Source: Streptococcus acidominimus (GTDB lineage: Bacteria; Bacillota; Bacilli; Lactobacillales; Streptococcaceae). Taken from it: a DNA stretch of 38,515 bases. The stretch covers positions 1 to 38,515 of the forward strand of contig NZ_MSJL01000021.1 of NCBI RefSeq assembly GCF_001921825.1. The letters are read 5' to 3'. Made by a program: the position numbers and the translations under genes. Numbering within the stretch: position 1 is the first letter of the stretch; every line of letters begins with the position of its first letter. The notes beneath the pieces were generated by a model. That model saw only the letters and a list, made by a program, of their open reading frames with translations. It had not been told where the DNA came from and did not search any database. Shown here piece after piece: positions 24,395-30,833 of the stretch.

Positions 24395-24408
24395 AAGGTA
24401 ATCACCTT
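24395..24408. promoter_or_regulatory. Second type of inverted repeat in the switch region
   Basis: AAGGTAATCACCTT is a perfect AAGGT-N4-ACCTT inverted repeat, unlike the GTTTAA operators, midway between O2 and O3. A different regulator, perhaps the Cro-like protein, might bind it. Confidence 0.5.
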
Positions 24409-24417
24409 ACTCTTAAA

Positions 24418-24433
24418 GTTTAACTCATTAAAC
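24418..24433. promoter_or_regulatory. Switch operator O3
   Basis: GTTTAACTCATTAAAC, a perfect GTTTAA-N4-TTAAAC inverted repeat about 32 bp upstream of the CI promoter -35. A further half-site TTAAAC is at 24451-24456. Confidence 0.75.
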
Positions 24434-24464
24434 AAAATTTGTCAAGCGTATTAAACAAAAATGA

Positions 24465-24493
24465 TTGATATTTTTTTGACACCGTTGTATAAT
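24465..24493 (+). promoter_or_regulatory. Promoter of the CI-like repressor gene
   Basis: TTGATA (24465-24470), 17 bp, TATAAT (24488-24493), about 35 bp before the start codon. Confidence 0.75.
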
Positions 24494-24529
24494 AGACTAA
24501 ACAAAAACGGATAGAAGAGGTCTAAAAAT

Positions 24530-25183
24530 ATGAGAATAGGCGATATCGTAAAAGAATATAGAAAAAGGAATAAGCTGACTATGCAAGAATTCGCTGATAA
24601 AATTGGCAAAACCAAAGGATATATTTCAATGTTAGAAAAAGGAGAGAACCCTCAAACCCATAAACCTATTGCGCCAACCTTTGAAACGTTAAAAGAAATC
24701 TCCAAAGCTATGGGAATCGAACTTAATACCCTCATTCAGCAATTAGATGGTGACCAGATTGTAAAAGTCAATTCCACAAGATATGACTGGGATGATGAGG
24801 AAGAAAACTTGAGAAACTGGGGCACTTATGACTGGGACGGAAATTTTTCCCCTTCATTATTTCATGAAGATATTTTTATCGGAATAAAGGATACCCTATC
24901 AGATATTGAGGAAATCACTTTTACACGTAGCGATATAGAAACATTTTACTCATCTTGTATCACTAATAATATAAGGATTACGAATCGTACTAGCTTAATT
25001 GGATACTTAAAAAAGTCAATCCACGGCTTTAATGAGTTAGTTCATGGCATATCTGATTTTGATGAAAAATCATTAGACAGCGGTCTCTTGTCAATCCTTA
25101 TTAGAAATAGAAACAAATATAAATTTTATTTAAGTAAATTAGAAACTAACCTACACACATACTCACAAGGGGGTTACTCATAG
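24530..25183 (+). CDS. CI-like repressor with XRE helix-turn-helix
   Basis: A 217-residue regulator predicted to keep the island quiescent. Residues ~3-70 are a classic XRE domain: IVKEYRKRNKLTMQEFADKI, GKTKGYISMLEKGENP, and FETLKEISKAMGIELNTLIQ. The C-terminal ~140 residues (DWDDEEENLRNWGTYDWDGN; DIFIGIKDTLSDIEEITFTR) are acidic and do not show the Ala-Gly cleavage site or Ser/Lys pair of LexA/CI S24 peptidases. Induction by SOS self-cleavage is therefore unlikely; the antirepressor downstream of cro, or a helper-phage protein, is the more probable trigger. ATG 24530 is preceded by AGAAGAGG. Confidence 0.8.
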   Translation: MRIGDIVKEYRKRNKLTMQEFADKIGKTKGYISMLEKGENPQTHKPIAPTFETLKEISKAMGIELNTLIQQLDGDQIVKVNSTRYDWDDEEENLRNWGTYDWDGNFSPSLFHEDIFIGIKDTLSDIEEITFTRSDIETFYSSCITNNIRITNRTSLIGYLKKSIHGFNELVHGISDFDEKSLDSGLLSILIRNRNKYKFYLSKLETNLHTYSQGGYS

Positions 25184-25422
25184 TAAGCCCCATACCCTCA
25201 CGGTATACCGCGGTGCTTTATCCTCTCAGTGGCTCTCTGGTGGGCGCTGTGGGGTGTTTCCTCGGCGTTCGCTCGGAGTTCAGCACGTCGGCTGATGTTC
25301 CTAAATTTCGTAACGTTCCGATATTTGCCAACGTTGGCAAATTTGAAAGAATTTCATCATCTGCGCGTGGGTTAGAAAAGGTGAGATTTTGACAAAGTAG
25401 ACGAAAGCACAGACAAGCACAA
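25184..25422. other. GC-richer non-coding region with a 20-bp palindrome
   Basis: No gene is convincing here. ATTTGCCAACGTTGGCAAAT (25323-25342) is a perfect 20-bp palindrome about 80 bp upstream of the antisense RNA promoter. CGGTATACCG near 25200 is another short palindrome just after the repressor stop. Base composition at 25190-25320 is clearly more GC-rich than the rest of the island. Confidence 0.5.
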
Positions 25423-25451
25423 TTGACAATTTCATAAAACAAAGCTATAAT
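25423..25451 (+). promoter_or_regulatory. Consensus promoter of the antisense antitoxin RNA
   Basis: TTGACA (25423-25428), 17 bp, TATAAT (25446-25451), a perfect match to consensus. No open frame of use follows. Confidence 0.85.
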
Positions 25452-25457
25452 GGACAT

Positions 25458-25576
25458 AGAAAAAGGGAACTGCGCAAACAGTCCCCCCAGGTAACACCGT
25501 TTAAGACGGTAGCCGTTGCCGTTTCTTGTTTAATTACAAACCGTCCACGATTGGCTAAAGTGTGGGACGGTTTTTT
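25458..25576 (+). ncRNA. Antisense RNA, candidate type I antitoxin (~119 nt)
   Basis: Predicted to run from the consensus promoter to the terminator formed by AAACCGTCC (25538-25546), GGACGGTTT (25565-25573) and a T6 run. It contains an internal hairpin ACCGT/ACGGT (25496-25510) and no coding frame. It is complementary to the whole 3' untranslated part and stop codon of the oppositely transcribed toxin gene, the geometry of RatA with TxpA and SR4 with BsrG in Bacillus. Confidence 0.7.
25460..25486 (-). terminator. Terminator of the toxin mRNA
   Basis: On the minus strand GGGGACTG, TTTGCG, CAGTTCCC and TTTTT. It falls at the very 5' end of the antisense RNA, so the two transcripts overlap by about 117 nt. 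Confidence 0.75.
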
Positions 25577-25655
25577 ATTTGTTCTTGCTGTTCAGAATCG
25601 CTACAATCAGACCACCAAAAGCAATCATCAAGGATAGCACTTCATAAACTGACAA
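25575..25655 (-). CDS. Type I toxin, putative holin-like hydrophobic peptide (26 residues)
   Basis: From TTG 25655 the frame codes MSVYEVLSLMIAFGGLIVAI followed by LNSKNK. A short polar start with Tyr-Glu, one ~17-residue membrane helix and a basic tail match the small holin-like toxins of Firmicutes (TxpA/BsrG type), which insert into the membrane. AGGAG lies 10 nt upstream. The gene has its own promoter (25754-25782), an ~92-nt leader, a terminator, and a convergent antisense RNA with consensus promoter. It is too short for usual gene finders. The TTG start and an overlapping upstream frame would keep translation low. Activity is inferred from architecture; it would stabilise the island. 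Confidence 0.7.
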   Translation of the reverse strand: MSVYEVLSLMIAFGGLIVAILNSKNK

Positions 25656-25699
25656 GCTCTGCCGTCTCCTTTCCGTTGGATTTTGTGACTTACATACAT
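25628..25699 (-). CDS. Upstream overlapping short frame in the toxin leader (23 codons)
   Basis: ATG 25699 follows GGGGGTGG by 5 nt, a better start signal than that of the toxin, and codes MYVSHKIQRKGDGRACQFMK then CYP. It runs in another frame across the toxin TTG and stops 28 nt into the toxin gene. It may be a leader peptide that gates toxin translation by coupling or occlusion. A product role is not claimed. Confidence 0.35.
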   Translation of the reverse strand: MYVSHKIQRKGDGRACQFMKCYP

Positions 25700-25753
25700 A
25701 AGCACCACCCCCAGACTAGGCTACAGCTACCGTCTCAACTTTGTTACGGGAGT

Positions 25754-25782
25754 ATTATATCAAATCGGCAGACTTTCCACAA
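25754..25782 (-). promoter_or_regulatory. Promoter of the type I toxin gene
   Basis: On the minus strand TTGTGG (25777-25782), 17 bp, TATAAT (25754-25759). Confidence 0.7.
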
Positions 25783-25881
25783 GCTCACAGGAGAGCCTCT
25801 ACTGCGTTCTACCCCACGTTGGCATAATTAGCCACCTACTCCAAAACAAACGAAACAGGGGCGTTCTCGTAACGCTCTGCG

Positions 25882-25890
25882 TGATATAAA
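25882..25890 (+). promoter_or_regulatory. Extended -10 promoter of the integrase gene
   Basis: TGATATAAA resembles TGATATAAT at 23105-23113; both are followed by the same 30-bp leader. No clear -35. The start would be about 40 bp before the integrase ATG. Confidence 0.45.
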
Positions 25891-25916
25891 ACCCTTTTAA
25901 TAACGGCTTGCCTGCT
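25887..25916 (+). repeat. 30-bp repeat, copy 2 (integrase leader)
   Basis: Identical to 23125-23154. It ends 16 bp before the integrase ATG and includes most of the untranslated leader. Confidence 0.8.
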
Positions 25917-25932
25917 GATAGAAAGGTATATC

Positions 25933-27078
25933 ATGAAAATAACAGAAGTAAAAAAGAAAGACGGGACAACTGTGTACCGTGCTAGCGTTTATCTGGGAGT
26001 AGACCAGGTAACGGGTAAGAAGGTCAAAACCACCGTATCGGGAAGAACCAAGAAAGAGGTCAACCAAAAGGCAAGGCACGCGCAACTGGATTTTAAAGCT
26101 AATGGGGCAACGGTCTACAAGACGGTAAAAGTTGCCAATTATAAAGAGTTAGCTGAGCTATGGCTGGAGAGCTACAAGCTAACCGTGAAGCCTCAAAGCT
26201 ACCACGATACCTACTTTTTATTCAAAAAGCACCTACTACCAACGTTCGGTAGTTTGAAATTGGACAGTATCACCCCAGCGTTCATACAGTATTTTGTAAA
26301 TAGCTTATCGAAAGAGCTGGTAAATTTTAGAACAATCCATTCAATCAATCGGCGCATTCTTCAGTATGCTGTTGTTATGCAGTTGATTCCATACAATCCA
26401 GCCCGTGATATTATTCTACCCGCTCAGCAAAAAGAGGGGCGTAAGGCTATCAAGTTCATTGCTCCCGAAGATTTGAAAATATTTCTGGATTATATGGAAA
26501 AGTTATCTCAGCAAAAATATAGCTATTACTTTGATTATGTTCTATACAGTGTTCTCCTTGCCACTGGTTGTCGATTTGGTGAATTGGTTGCCCTTGAATG
26601 GTCTGATATTGACCTAGAGACAAGAACAATCAGTATCACCAAGAATTATAACCGCATTGTAAAGCACATAGGAAGCCCAAAGAGTAAAGCAGGGATAAGA
26701 ACAATCAGCATAGACAAAAAAACAGCTCTCATACTCAAACAGTACCAGAACCGCCAACGGCTGATATTTTTAGAAGTCGGGGCGCGTGCTCCGTCTGTGG
26801 TATTTGCTACGCCAACCAAAGAGTATCAAAATATGGGAACAAGGCAAGAGGCACTGGATAGACGTTGCAAAGAATCGGGTATCCCTCGCTTTACCTTTCA
26901 CGCTTTCCGACACACTCACGCTAGTTTATTACTCAATGCTGGTATTAGCTACAAAGAATTGCAGTATCGTCTAGGACATGCTAATATAACAATGACATTA
27001 GACATCTACTCGCACCTATCCAAGGACAAAGAAAATGAAGCTGTTTCCTATTTTGAGAAAGCTATCAATTCTCTCTAG
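25933..27078 (+). CDS. int: Tyrosine recombinase integrase
   Basis: A 381-residue site-specific recombinase that integrates and excises the island. The N-terminal arm-DNA-binding domain (~1-58) shows KKDGTTVYRASVYLGVDQVT. A SAM-like core-binding domain spans ~65-165. The catalytic domain has GCRFGE (Arg214), HAFRHTH (His323, Arg326), LGHAN (His349) and the nucleophile in LDIYSHL (Tyr359), all intact. Length is typical of streptococcal phage integrases. ATG 25933 has AAAGG 7 nt upstream. Its stop is 35 bp before the 74-bp core, with an arm-type repeat starting at 27077 over the stop codon. No terminator separates it from sdaAB. Confidence 0.96.
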   Translation: MKITEVKKKDGTTVYRASVYLGVDQVTGKKVKTTVSGRTKKEVNQKARHAQLDFKANGATVYKTVKVANYKELAELWLESYKLTVKPQSYHDTYFLFKKHLLPTFGSLKLDSITPAFIQYFVNSLSKELVNFRTIHSINRRILQYAVVMQLIPYNPARDIILPAQQKEGRKAIKFIAPEDLKIFLDYMEKLSQQKYSYYFDYVLYSVLLATGCRFGELVALEWSDIDLETRTISITKNYNRIVKHIGSPKSKAGIRTISIDKKTALILKQYQNRQRLIFLEVGARAPSVVFATPTKEYQNMGTRQEALDRRCKESGIPRFTFHAFRHTHASLLLNAGISYKELQYRLGHANITMTLDIYSHLSKDKENEAVSYFEKAINSL

Positions 27079-27098
27079 TCCACAAAAAGGTGAACAAA
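27077..27098 (+). repeat. Right arm-type repeat next to attR
   Basis: A 22-bp sequence containing CCACAAAAAGGTGAAC, identical to 17094-17115. It overlaps the last bases of the integrase gene. Confidence 0.65.
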
Positions 27099-27113
27099 TT
27101 TATATTTTTTAGA

Positions 27114-27187
27114 GTGTAAACCTCTAAAAACCTTATTCTATCAACATTTCTAAGAGGTAATATAGAACATCATGACAAATTTAAAGT
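27114..27187 (+). repeat. attR: 74-bp core repeat, right copy
   Basis: Identical to 16914-16987. Here the repeat continues into the intact sdaAB frame, supplying its ribosome-binding region, ATG (27172) and first five codons. Confidence 0.9.
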
Positions 27188-27843
27188 TTCAATCCGTATT
27201 CGATATCATCGGTCCGGTCATGATTGGACCATCATCTAGCCATACAGCGGGAGCTGTCCGTATCGGCAAAATTGTCTCATCTATCTTTGGAGAGACACCG
27301 ACAGAAGTCGAATTTCAACTCTACAATTCCTTTGCTAAAACTTATCGGGGTCACGGTACTGATGTCGCTCTGGTTGCAGGTATCTTAGGCATGGATACCG
27401 ATGATCCTCGCATTCCAGATTCTCTTGATATTGCTCGAGAAAGAGGCATTAAAGTCTACTGGAAAATCAATAAGGATAGCAAGGCTCCCCACCCGAATAC
27501 GACCCGTATTATCATCAAAAATGATCACAAATCGATTTCAGCAACCGGTGTATCTATTGGCGGAGGAAATATTCAGGTAACCGAGTTAAATGGTTTTGCG
27601 GTCAACCTCAATATGAATACACCAACCATCATCATTGTTCATCAGGATGTCCCTGGAATGATTGCAAAAGTAACGGATATTCTTTCAAAATATGACATCA
27701 ATATCGCACAGATGAATGTGACCCGTGAAAGTGCGGGAGAGAAAGCCATTATGATTATTGAGGTCGATTCCAGACAATGTGGAGGTTCCATCACTGAAAT
27801 TGAAGAGATCCCGCATTTACACAATGTCAACTTCTTTAACTAG
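27172..27843 (+). CDS. sdaAB: L-serine dehydratase, iron-sulfur-dependent, beta subunit
   Basis: A 223-residue subunit that pairs with SdaAA to convert L-serine to pyruvate and ammonia. The signature FDIIGPVMIGPSSSHTAGAV is at the N-terminus, with FAKTYRGHGTD following, and an ACT domain occupies ~148-220 (IIVHQDVPGMIAKVTDILSK; NVTRESAGEKAIMIIEVD), a likely serine-sensing site. Length is normal. The start codon lies within the island attR. AAGAGGT lies 13 nt upstream, somewhat far. Because the island is inserted just before it, the original upstream DNA is now 10.2 kb away, so expression may depend on integrase read-through or a junction promoter. Confidence 0.95.
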   Translation: MTNLKFQSVFDIIGPVMIGPSSSHTAGAVRIGKIVSSIFGETPTEVEFQLYNSFAKTYRGHGTDVALVAGILGMDTDDPRIPDSLDIARERGIKVYWKINKDSKAPHPNTTRIIIKNDHKSISATGVSIGGGNIQVTELNGFAVNLNMNTPTIIIVHQDVPGMIAKVTDILSKYDINIAQMNVTRESAGEKAIMIIEVDSRQCGGSITEIEEIPHLHNVNFFN

Positions 27844-27855
27844 AAAGAGAAAACT

Positions 27856-28731
27856 ATGTTTTACACAATTGAAGAGCTGGTAACACAAGCCAATGAACGA
27901 TTTTCAGGAAATGTCGCTGAACTCATGATTGAAACTGAAATCGAACTCACGGGGCGTTCTCGTGAGGAGATAGTGACAATTATGTCAAGAAACTTGACAG
28001 TTATGAAATCTTCTATCATCGATGGTCTATCAGAGAGCAAATCTGTCTCTGGTCTAACAGGGGGCGACGCAGCCAAACTCGAACGCTATATCCAGTCTGG
28101 TAAAAGTCTATCAGACAAAACGATTCTCTCTGCTGCCCGCAATGCCATTGCTGTCAATGAATTAAATGCCAAAATGGGACTGGTCTGCGCTACACCGACC
28201 GCTGGTTCTGCTGGATGCTTGCCCGCTGTCTTAGGGGTAGCCATTGACAAACTTGGACTGACAGAAAAAGAACAACTTGACTTCCTCTTTACAGCAGGAG
28301 CTTTTGGACTTGTCATCGCCAACAATGCTTCGATTTCTGGAGCAGAGGGTGGCTGTCAAGCTGAAGTTGGCTCTGCAGCAGCCATGTCTGCTGCGGCACT
28401 TACCTTAGCCGCAGGCGGAGATGCCTTTCAAGCCAGTCAAGCTATCTGCTTTGTCATCAAAAATATGCTCGGTCTGATTTGTGATCCTGTCGCTGGTCTC
28501 GTTGAAGTCCCTTGTGTCAAGCGAAATGCCATGGGAGCTAGTTATGCACTCGTTGCAGCTGATATGGCACTAGCAGGAATCCAGTCAAAAATACCTGCTG
28601 ACGAGGTCATTCTTGCCATGTATCAGGTCGGATCCAGCCTACCTACTGCCTTTCGAGAAACAGCAGAAGGCGGACTTGCGATTACTCCGACCGGCAAACG
28701 CCTTGCCCAACAAATCTTTGGAAATGATTAA
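27856..28731 (+). CDS. sdaAA: L-serine dehydratase, iron-sulfur-dependent, alpha subunit
   Basis: A 291-residue catalytic subunit holding the [4Fe-4S] cluster that dehydrates serine. Family signatures are GLTGGDAAKLERY, CATPTAGSAGCLPAVLGVA, ISGAEGGCQAEVGSAAAMSA and LICDPVAGLVEVPCVKRNAM, and the cluster cysteines appear conserved. ATG 27856 comes 12 bp after sdaAB with GAAAGAGAAA before it, so the two are co-transcribed. Nothing odd in length or sequence. Confidence 0.96.
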   Translation: MFYTIEELVTQANERFSGNVAELMIETEIELTGRSREEIVTIMSRNLTVMKSSIIDGLSESKSVSGLTGGDAAKLERYIQSGKSLSDKTILSAARNAIAVNELNAKMGLVCATPTAGSAGCLPAVLGVAIDKLGLTEKEQLDFLFTAGAFGLVIANNASISGAEGGCQAEVGSAAAMSAAALTLAAGGDAFQASQAICFVIKNMLGLICDPVAGLVEVPCVKRNAMGASYALVAADMALAGIQSKIPADEVILAMYQVGSSLPTAFRETAEGGLAITPTGKRLAQQIFGND

Positions 28732-28823
28732 AAGGAATTGGAATGTCCTATCCATTGAAAAAGTTGAAATTTTCCTTACTCCTTAGGTGCTAGGTTCAAA
28801 GCTTCACATTCTATAAAGACTGT

Positions 28824-28929
28824 TATAGTCATTTAGTTTATATTTTTATTACTTCGTTAACTCGTCTTGCTGTACCCCAGTACTACCTGCGACTCGTTGC
28901 CTAGTACTAAAAATAAACTAAACGGCTAT
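28824..28929. repeat. MITE-like element, ~106 bp
   Basis: Starts TATAGTCATTTAGTTTAT and ends ATAAACTAAACGGCTAT. It is a shorter version of 2185-2348 lacking the internal hairpin, and its reverse complement matches the truncated copy at 38303-38380. Confidence 0.75.
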
Positions 28930-29284
28930 GATACTCGTCAAAAATCAAATTTTGACATTGTTCATTCACCTTGCTGAATAAAAAGCTCCAATGTAATTTT
29001 TAGCCTGTTCCCTAAAAACAAGAAAGAACAGAGTTCTACCTCCGGCTTCATTGCCTAGTCAGATTTTGATTTTTTATAGAGTATAGGGTAGGAGGATAAC
29101 ATAGATGTGAAACTCGGGTCAAACCTGCTCCTATCTTACGAGCCATAAGTCTCTAACAAAGCATAGTGTTACTCAAGCTAGGTTCACAGTAGGTGTCTGA
29201 TTGCAGCTGTCACTACGATGCAATTTTAAAAAAACATAAATATTTATATAAGGCTGGGCTTTTTACCCAAGCCATTTTTCATAT
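28930..29284. other. Intergenic region with degraded repeat fragments
   Basis: No gene found. Short stretches resemble other intergenic repeats in the window: CGTCAAAAATCAAATTTTGA (28937) is like the reverse of 10402-10425, and AAAGCTCCAATG...TTTTTAGCCTG (28981) is like 5213-5240. A hairpin GGCTGGGC/GCCCAAGCC-like sequence precedes the LysM gene terminator near 29250. Confidence 0.4.
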
Positions 29285-29311
29285 AAAAAAAGACCGAAGC
29301 ATATTCGATCT
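29285..29311 (-). terminator. Terminator of the LysM protein gene
   Basis: On the minus strand AGATCGAA, a short loop, TTCGGTCT and TTTTTT. Confidence 0.8.
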
Positions 29312-29319
29312 TTCTATGT

Positions 29320-29892
29320 CTAATACCAGCCGTTTGCTAACCAGAACTGTTGCGCAGCAGACCATGAACCATAACGATTGGCTACATAGGCATCTGCTAC
29401 ACGTTCTTGATTTTCTGCTGAATAATCACCATTCAAATAACTATTTGTCAGTTGGTAACGACCATAGTAAATTCCATTTTGTGCAGTATAGCTACCACCT
29501 GATTCCTTTTGAGCAATCCATTCTTTCGCTGCCGCTTCATCACCAGCAACAGGAGAGGTATACGTTGCAGGTGCTTCAGCAACTACTGAAGTCCCTTGCA
29601 CTGTTTGTGCTGAAGCTGGTGCAGGCTGATTACCTTTTTTTACTGTTGAAGCATCAACCTTACCATTTCCCAATTCCAAGACTTGATCCACATAAATCAT
29701 ATTTGGATTAGCAATCTTGTTCAATGATACTAATGCCTCAACCGATGTTTGATAAGTCAAGGCAATGTGAGATAAGGTATCTCCAGACTTCACCTTATAA
29801 GTATCTGCACTTGCGACACTTGCGAGCAAGAATGCACTCATTGCCACAAGTCCTGCAATCAGTCCTTTTAGTTGTTTTCTTGTCATTATCAT
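29320..29892 (-). CDS. LysM-domain secreted protein with transglycosylase/Apf-like C-terminus
   Basis: A 190-residue exported cell-wall protein. The signal peptide is residues ~1-29 ([20 protein letters not shown]). A LysM peptidoglycan-binding domain follows (~31-74: [20 protein letters not shown] and [11 protein letters not shown]), then a Ser/Ala-rich linker, then a C-terminal lysozyme-like domain (~120-190) with [10 protein letters not shown], where the Glu is the likely catalytic residue, YYGRYQL and the Trp-rich end FWLANGWY, as in aggregation-promoting-factor-type surface proteins. I keep ATG 29892; an ATG two codons later is possible. Murein cleavage is inferred. Confidence 0.85.
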   Translation of the reverse strand: MIMTRKQLKGLIAGLVAMSAFLLASVASADTYKVKSGDTLSHIALTYQTSVEALVSLNKIANPNMIYVDQVLELGNGKVDASTVKKGNQPAPASAQTVQGTSVVAEAPATYTSPVAGDEAAAKEWIAQKESGGSYTAQNGIYYGRYQLTNSYLNGDYSAENQERVADAYVANRYGSWSAAQQFWLANGWY

Positions 29893-29927
29893 GTTTGATA
29901 TATAGTCCTTTCTTTCAACTGTTTTCT

Positions 29928-29933
29928 ATCATA
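29928..29933 (-). promoter_or_regulatory. -10 element of the LysM gene
   Basis: TATGAT on the minus strand, about 36 nt before the start codon. The -35 region is poor, suggesting activator dependence. Confidence 0.4.
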
Positions 29934-29965
29934 CAACCTAATTGTTACTCTCACTTTGTGAAAAG

Positions 29966-29980
29966 ATTACAAATGTTACA
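29966..29980 (-). promoter_or_regulatory. WalR(VicR)-like direct repeat upstream of the LysM gene
   Basis: The minus strand reads TGTAACATTTGTAAT: TGTAAC and TGTAAT separated by 3 bp. The WalR/VicR pattern is two TGTWAH hexamers 5 bp apart, so the spacing is off by 2. WalRK controls LysM and murein hydrolase genes in streptococci, which makes the position suggestive. Confidence 0.3.
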
Positions 29981-29998
29981 AATAGATGTAGATTCAGC

Positions 29999-30027
29999 AA
30001 AAAAGCGCCACTTAGGCGCATTTTTTT
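29999..30027 (-). terminator. Terminator of the ecfT operon, bidirectional form
   Basis: GCGCC, ACTTA, GGCGC flanked by A5 and T6-7, immediately after the ecfT stop. Confidence 0.85.
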
Positions 30028-30038
30028 CTATTTTTTCA

Positions 30039-30833
30039 CTAACTTTTCAGATAATAAAGAAGAAGCCCAAGGATCACCATAGTAACTAAAACCAAGCTAT
30101 CTGCCAGCTTCCATTCTAAGATCCGATACTTGGTTCGACCGTCTCCTCCTTGATAACCACGCGCTTCCATAGCAGTTGCCAAGGCATCTGCCCGCTTAAA
30201 ACTGGAAGCAAATAGGGGGATTAGGATGGGAATGACCGATTTGACCTTTTGAACCAAGCTCCCCTCTCCAAAATCAACACCACGCGCCCGTTGGGCATTC
30301 ATAATCCGTGTAGTATCATCCATTAAGGTCGGTACAAAGCGCAGGCTCATCGAGAGCATCAAGCCAATTTCATGTACTGGTACTTTCAAATAGGTAAGAG
30401 GGGCAAGACCCGCTTCAATACCGTCTGCCAGACTGAGGGGCATTGTGGTCAAGGTCAGAAGGGTTGATAGGAAAATAATCAAGACAAAGCGTACAAAGAT
30501 GATGCCCGCTTGCTGAAGTCCCTCCTCCGTCACTTTCAAAATCCAGAATTGCCACAAAACCTCATGACCACCCGTGAAAAAAATTTGGAAAAAGGTTGTA
30601 AACAGGATAATACCAATCATCGGTTTGACACCATTGAGGAAAAAACTCAATTTTATCTTCGATAAGAATACAAGGATCAAGACAAAGCCAACTAATAGAG
30701 CGTTGGTCACCAAATTATTTGCCCAAAAAATAATCAATAAAAAACTCATCATCGCAAGCAATTTGCTGCGCGGATCCAAGCGATGAAGGATCGAATCACC
30801 CGGGATATAACGACCTAAAATTAACTTATCCAT
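30039..30833 (-). CDS. ecfT: Energy-coupling factor transporter transmembrane protein EcfT
   Basis: A 264-residue membrane subunit that links the two ATPases to interchangeable vitamin-binding S components. It begins [20 protein letters not shown], has several hydrophobic helices between ~25 and 130, and the two coupling-helix signatures: [11 protein letters not shown] and [15 protein letters not shown] (Ala-Arg-Gly motifs). The start overlaps the ecfA2 stop by 8 bp. Last gene of the ecfA1-ecfA2-ecfT cluster. No S component is in the window. Confidence 0.95.
   Translation of the reverse strand: MDKLILGRYIPGDSILHRLDPRSKLLAMMSFLLIIFWANNLVTNALLVGFVLILVFLSKIKLSFFLNGVKPMIGIILFTTFFQIFFTGGHEVLWQFWILKVTEEGLQQAGIIFVRFVLIIFLSTLLTLTTMPLSLADGIEAGLAPLTYLKVPVHEIGLMLSMSLRFVPTLMDDTTRIMNAQRARGVDFGEGSLVQKVKSVIPILIPLFASSFKRADALATAMEARGYQGGDGRTKYRILEWKLADSLVLVTMVILGLLLYYLKS

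Larger units (their letters stand above)
16914..27187. mobile_element. 10.2-kb integrated satellite prophage / phage-inducible-island-like element at the 5' end of sdaAB
   Basis: A perfect 74-bp direct repeat (16914-16987 and 27114-27187) flanks the element at an offset of exactly 10,200 bp. Contents are a tyrosine integrase next to attR, CI/Cro-like regulators with repeated operators, a BRO-type antirepressor, an excisionase-like protein, a RepA-type ATPase with an adjacent iteron-rich region, ArpU/DUF1492 proteins, and two toxin-antitoxin modules. No capsid, tail, terminase, relaxase or type IV secretion gene is visible. This fits a satellite prophage or PICI that needs a helper phage for packaging. 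The second repeat copy carries the sdaAB start, so the host gene remains intact. Confidence 0.85.

Noticed and set aside
25218-25457. A 79-codon minus-strand frame between the repressor and the type I locus
   Set aside because: It runs over the antitoxin promoter and the 20-bp palindrome, has no ribosome-binding site, and its composition is not protein-like.
16914-27187. Interpretation as an integrative conjugative element or full prophage
   Set aside because: No relaxase, coupling protein, type IV secretion, capsid, portal, tail or terminase gene is visible in 10.2 kb.
29947-29973. Rex-like TTGTGA...TTACAA sequence upstream of the LysM gene
   Set aside because: The spacer is 5 bp instead of 6, it overlaps the WalR-like repeat, and a redox role for this gene is not expected.
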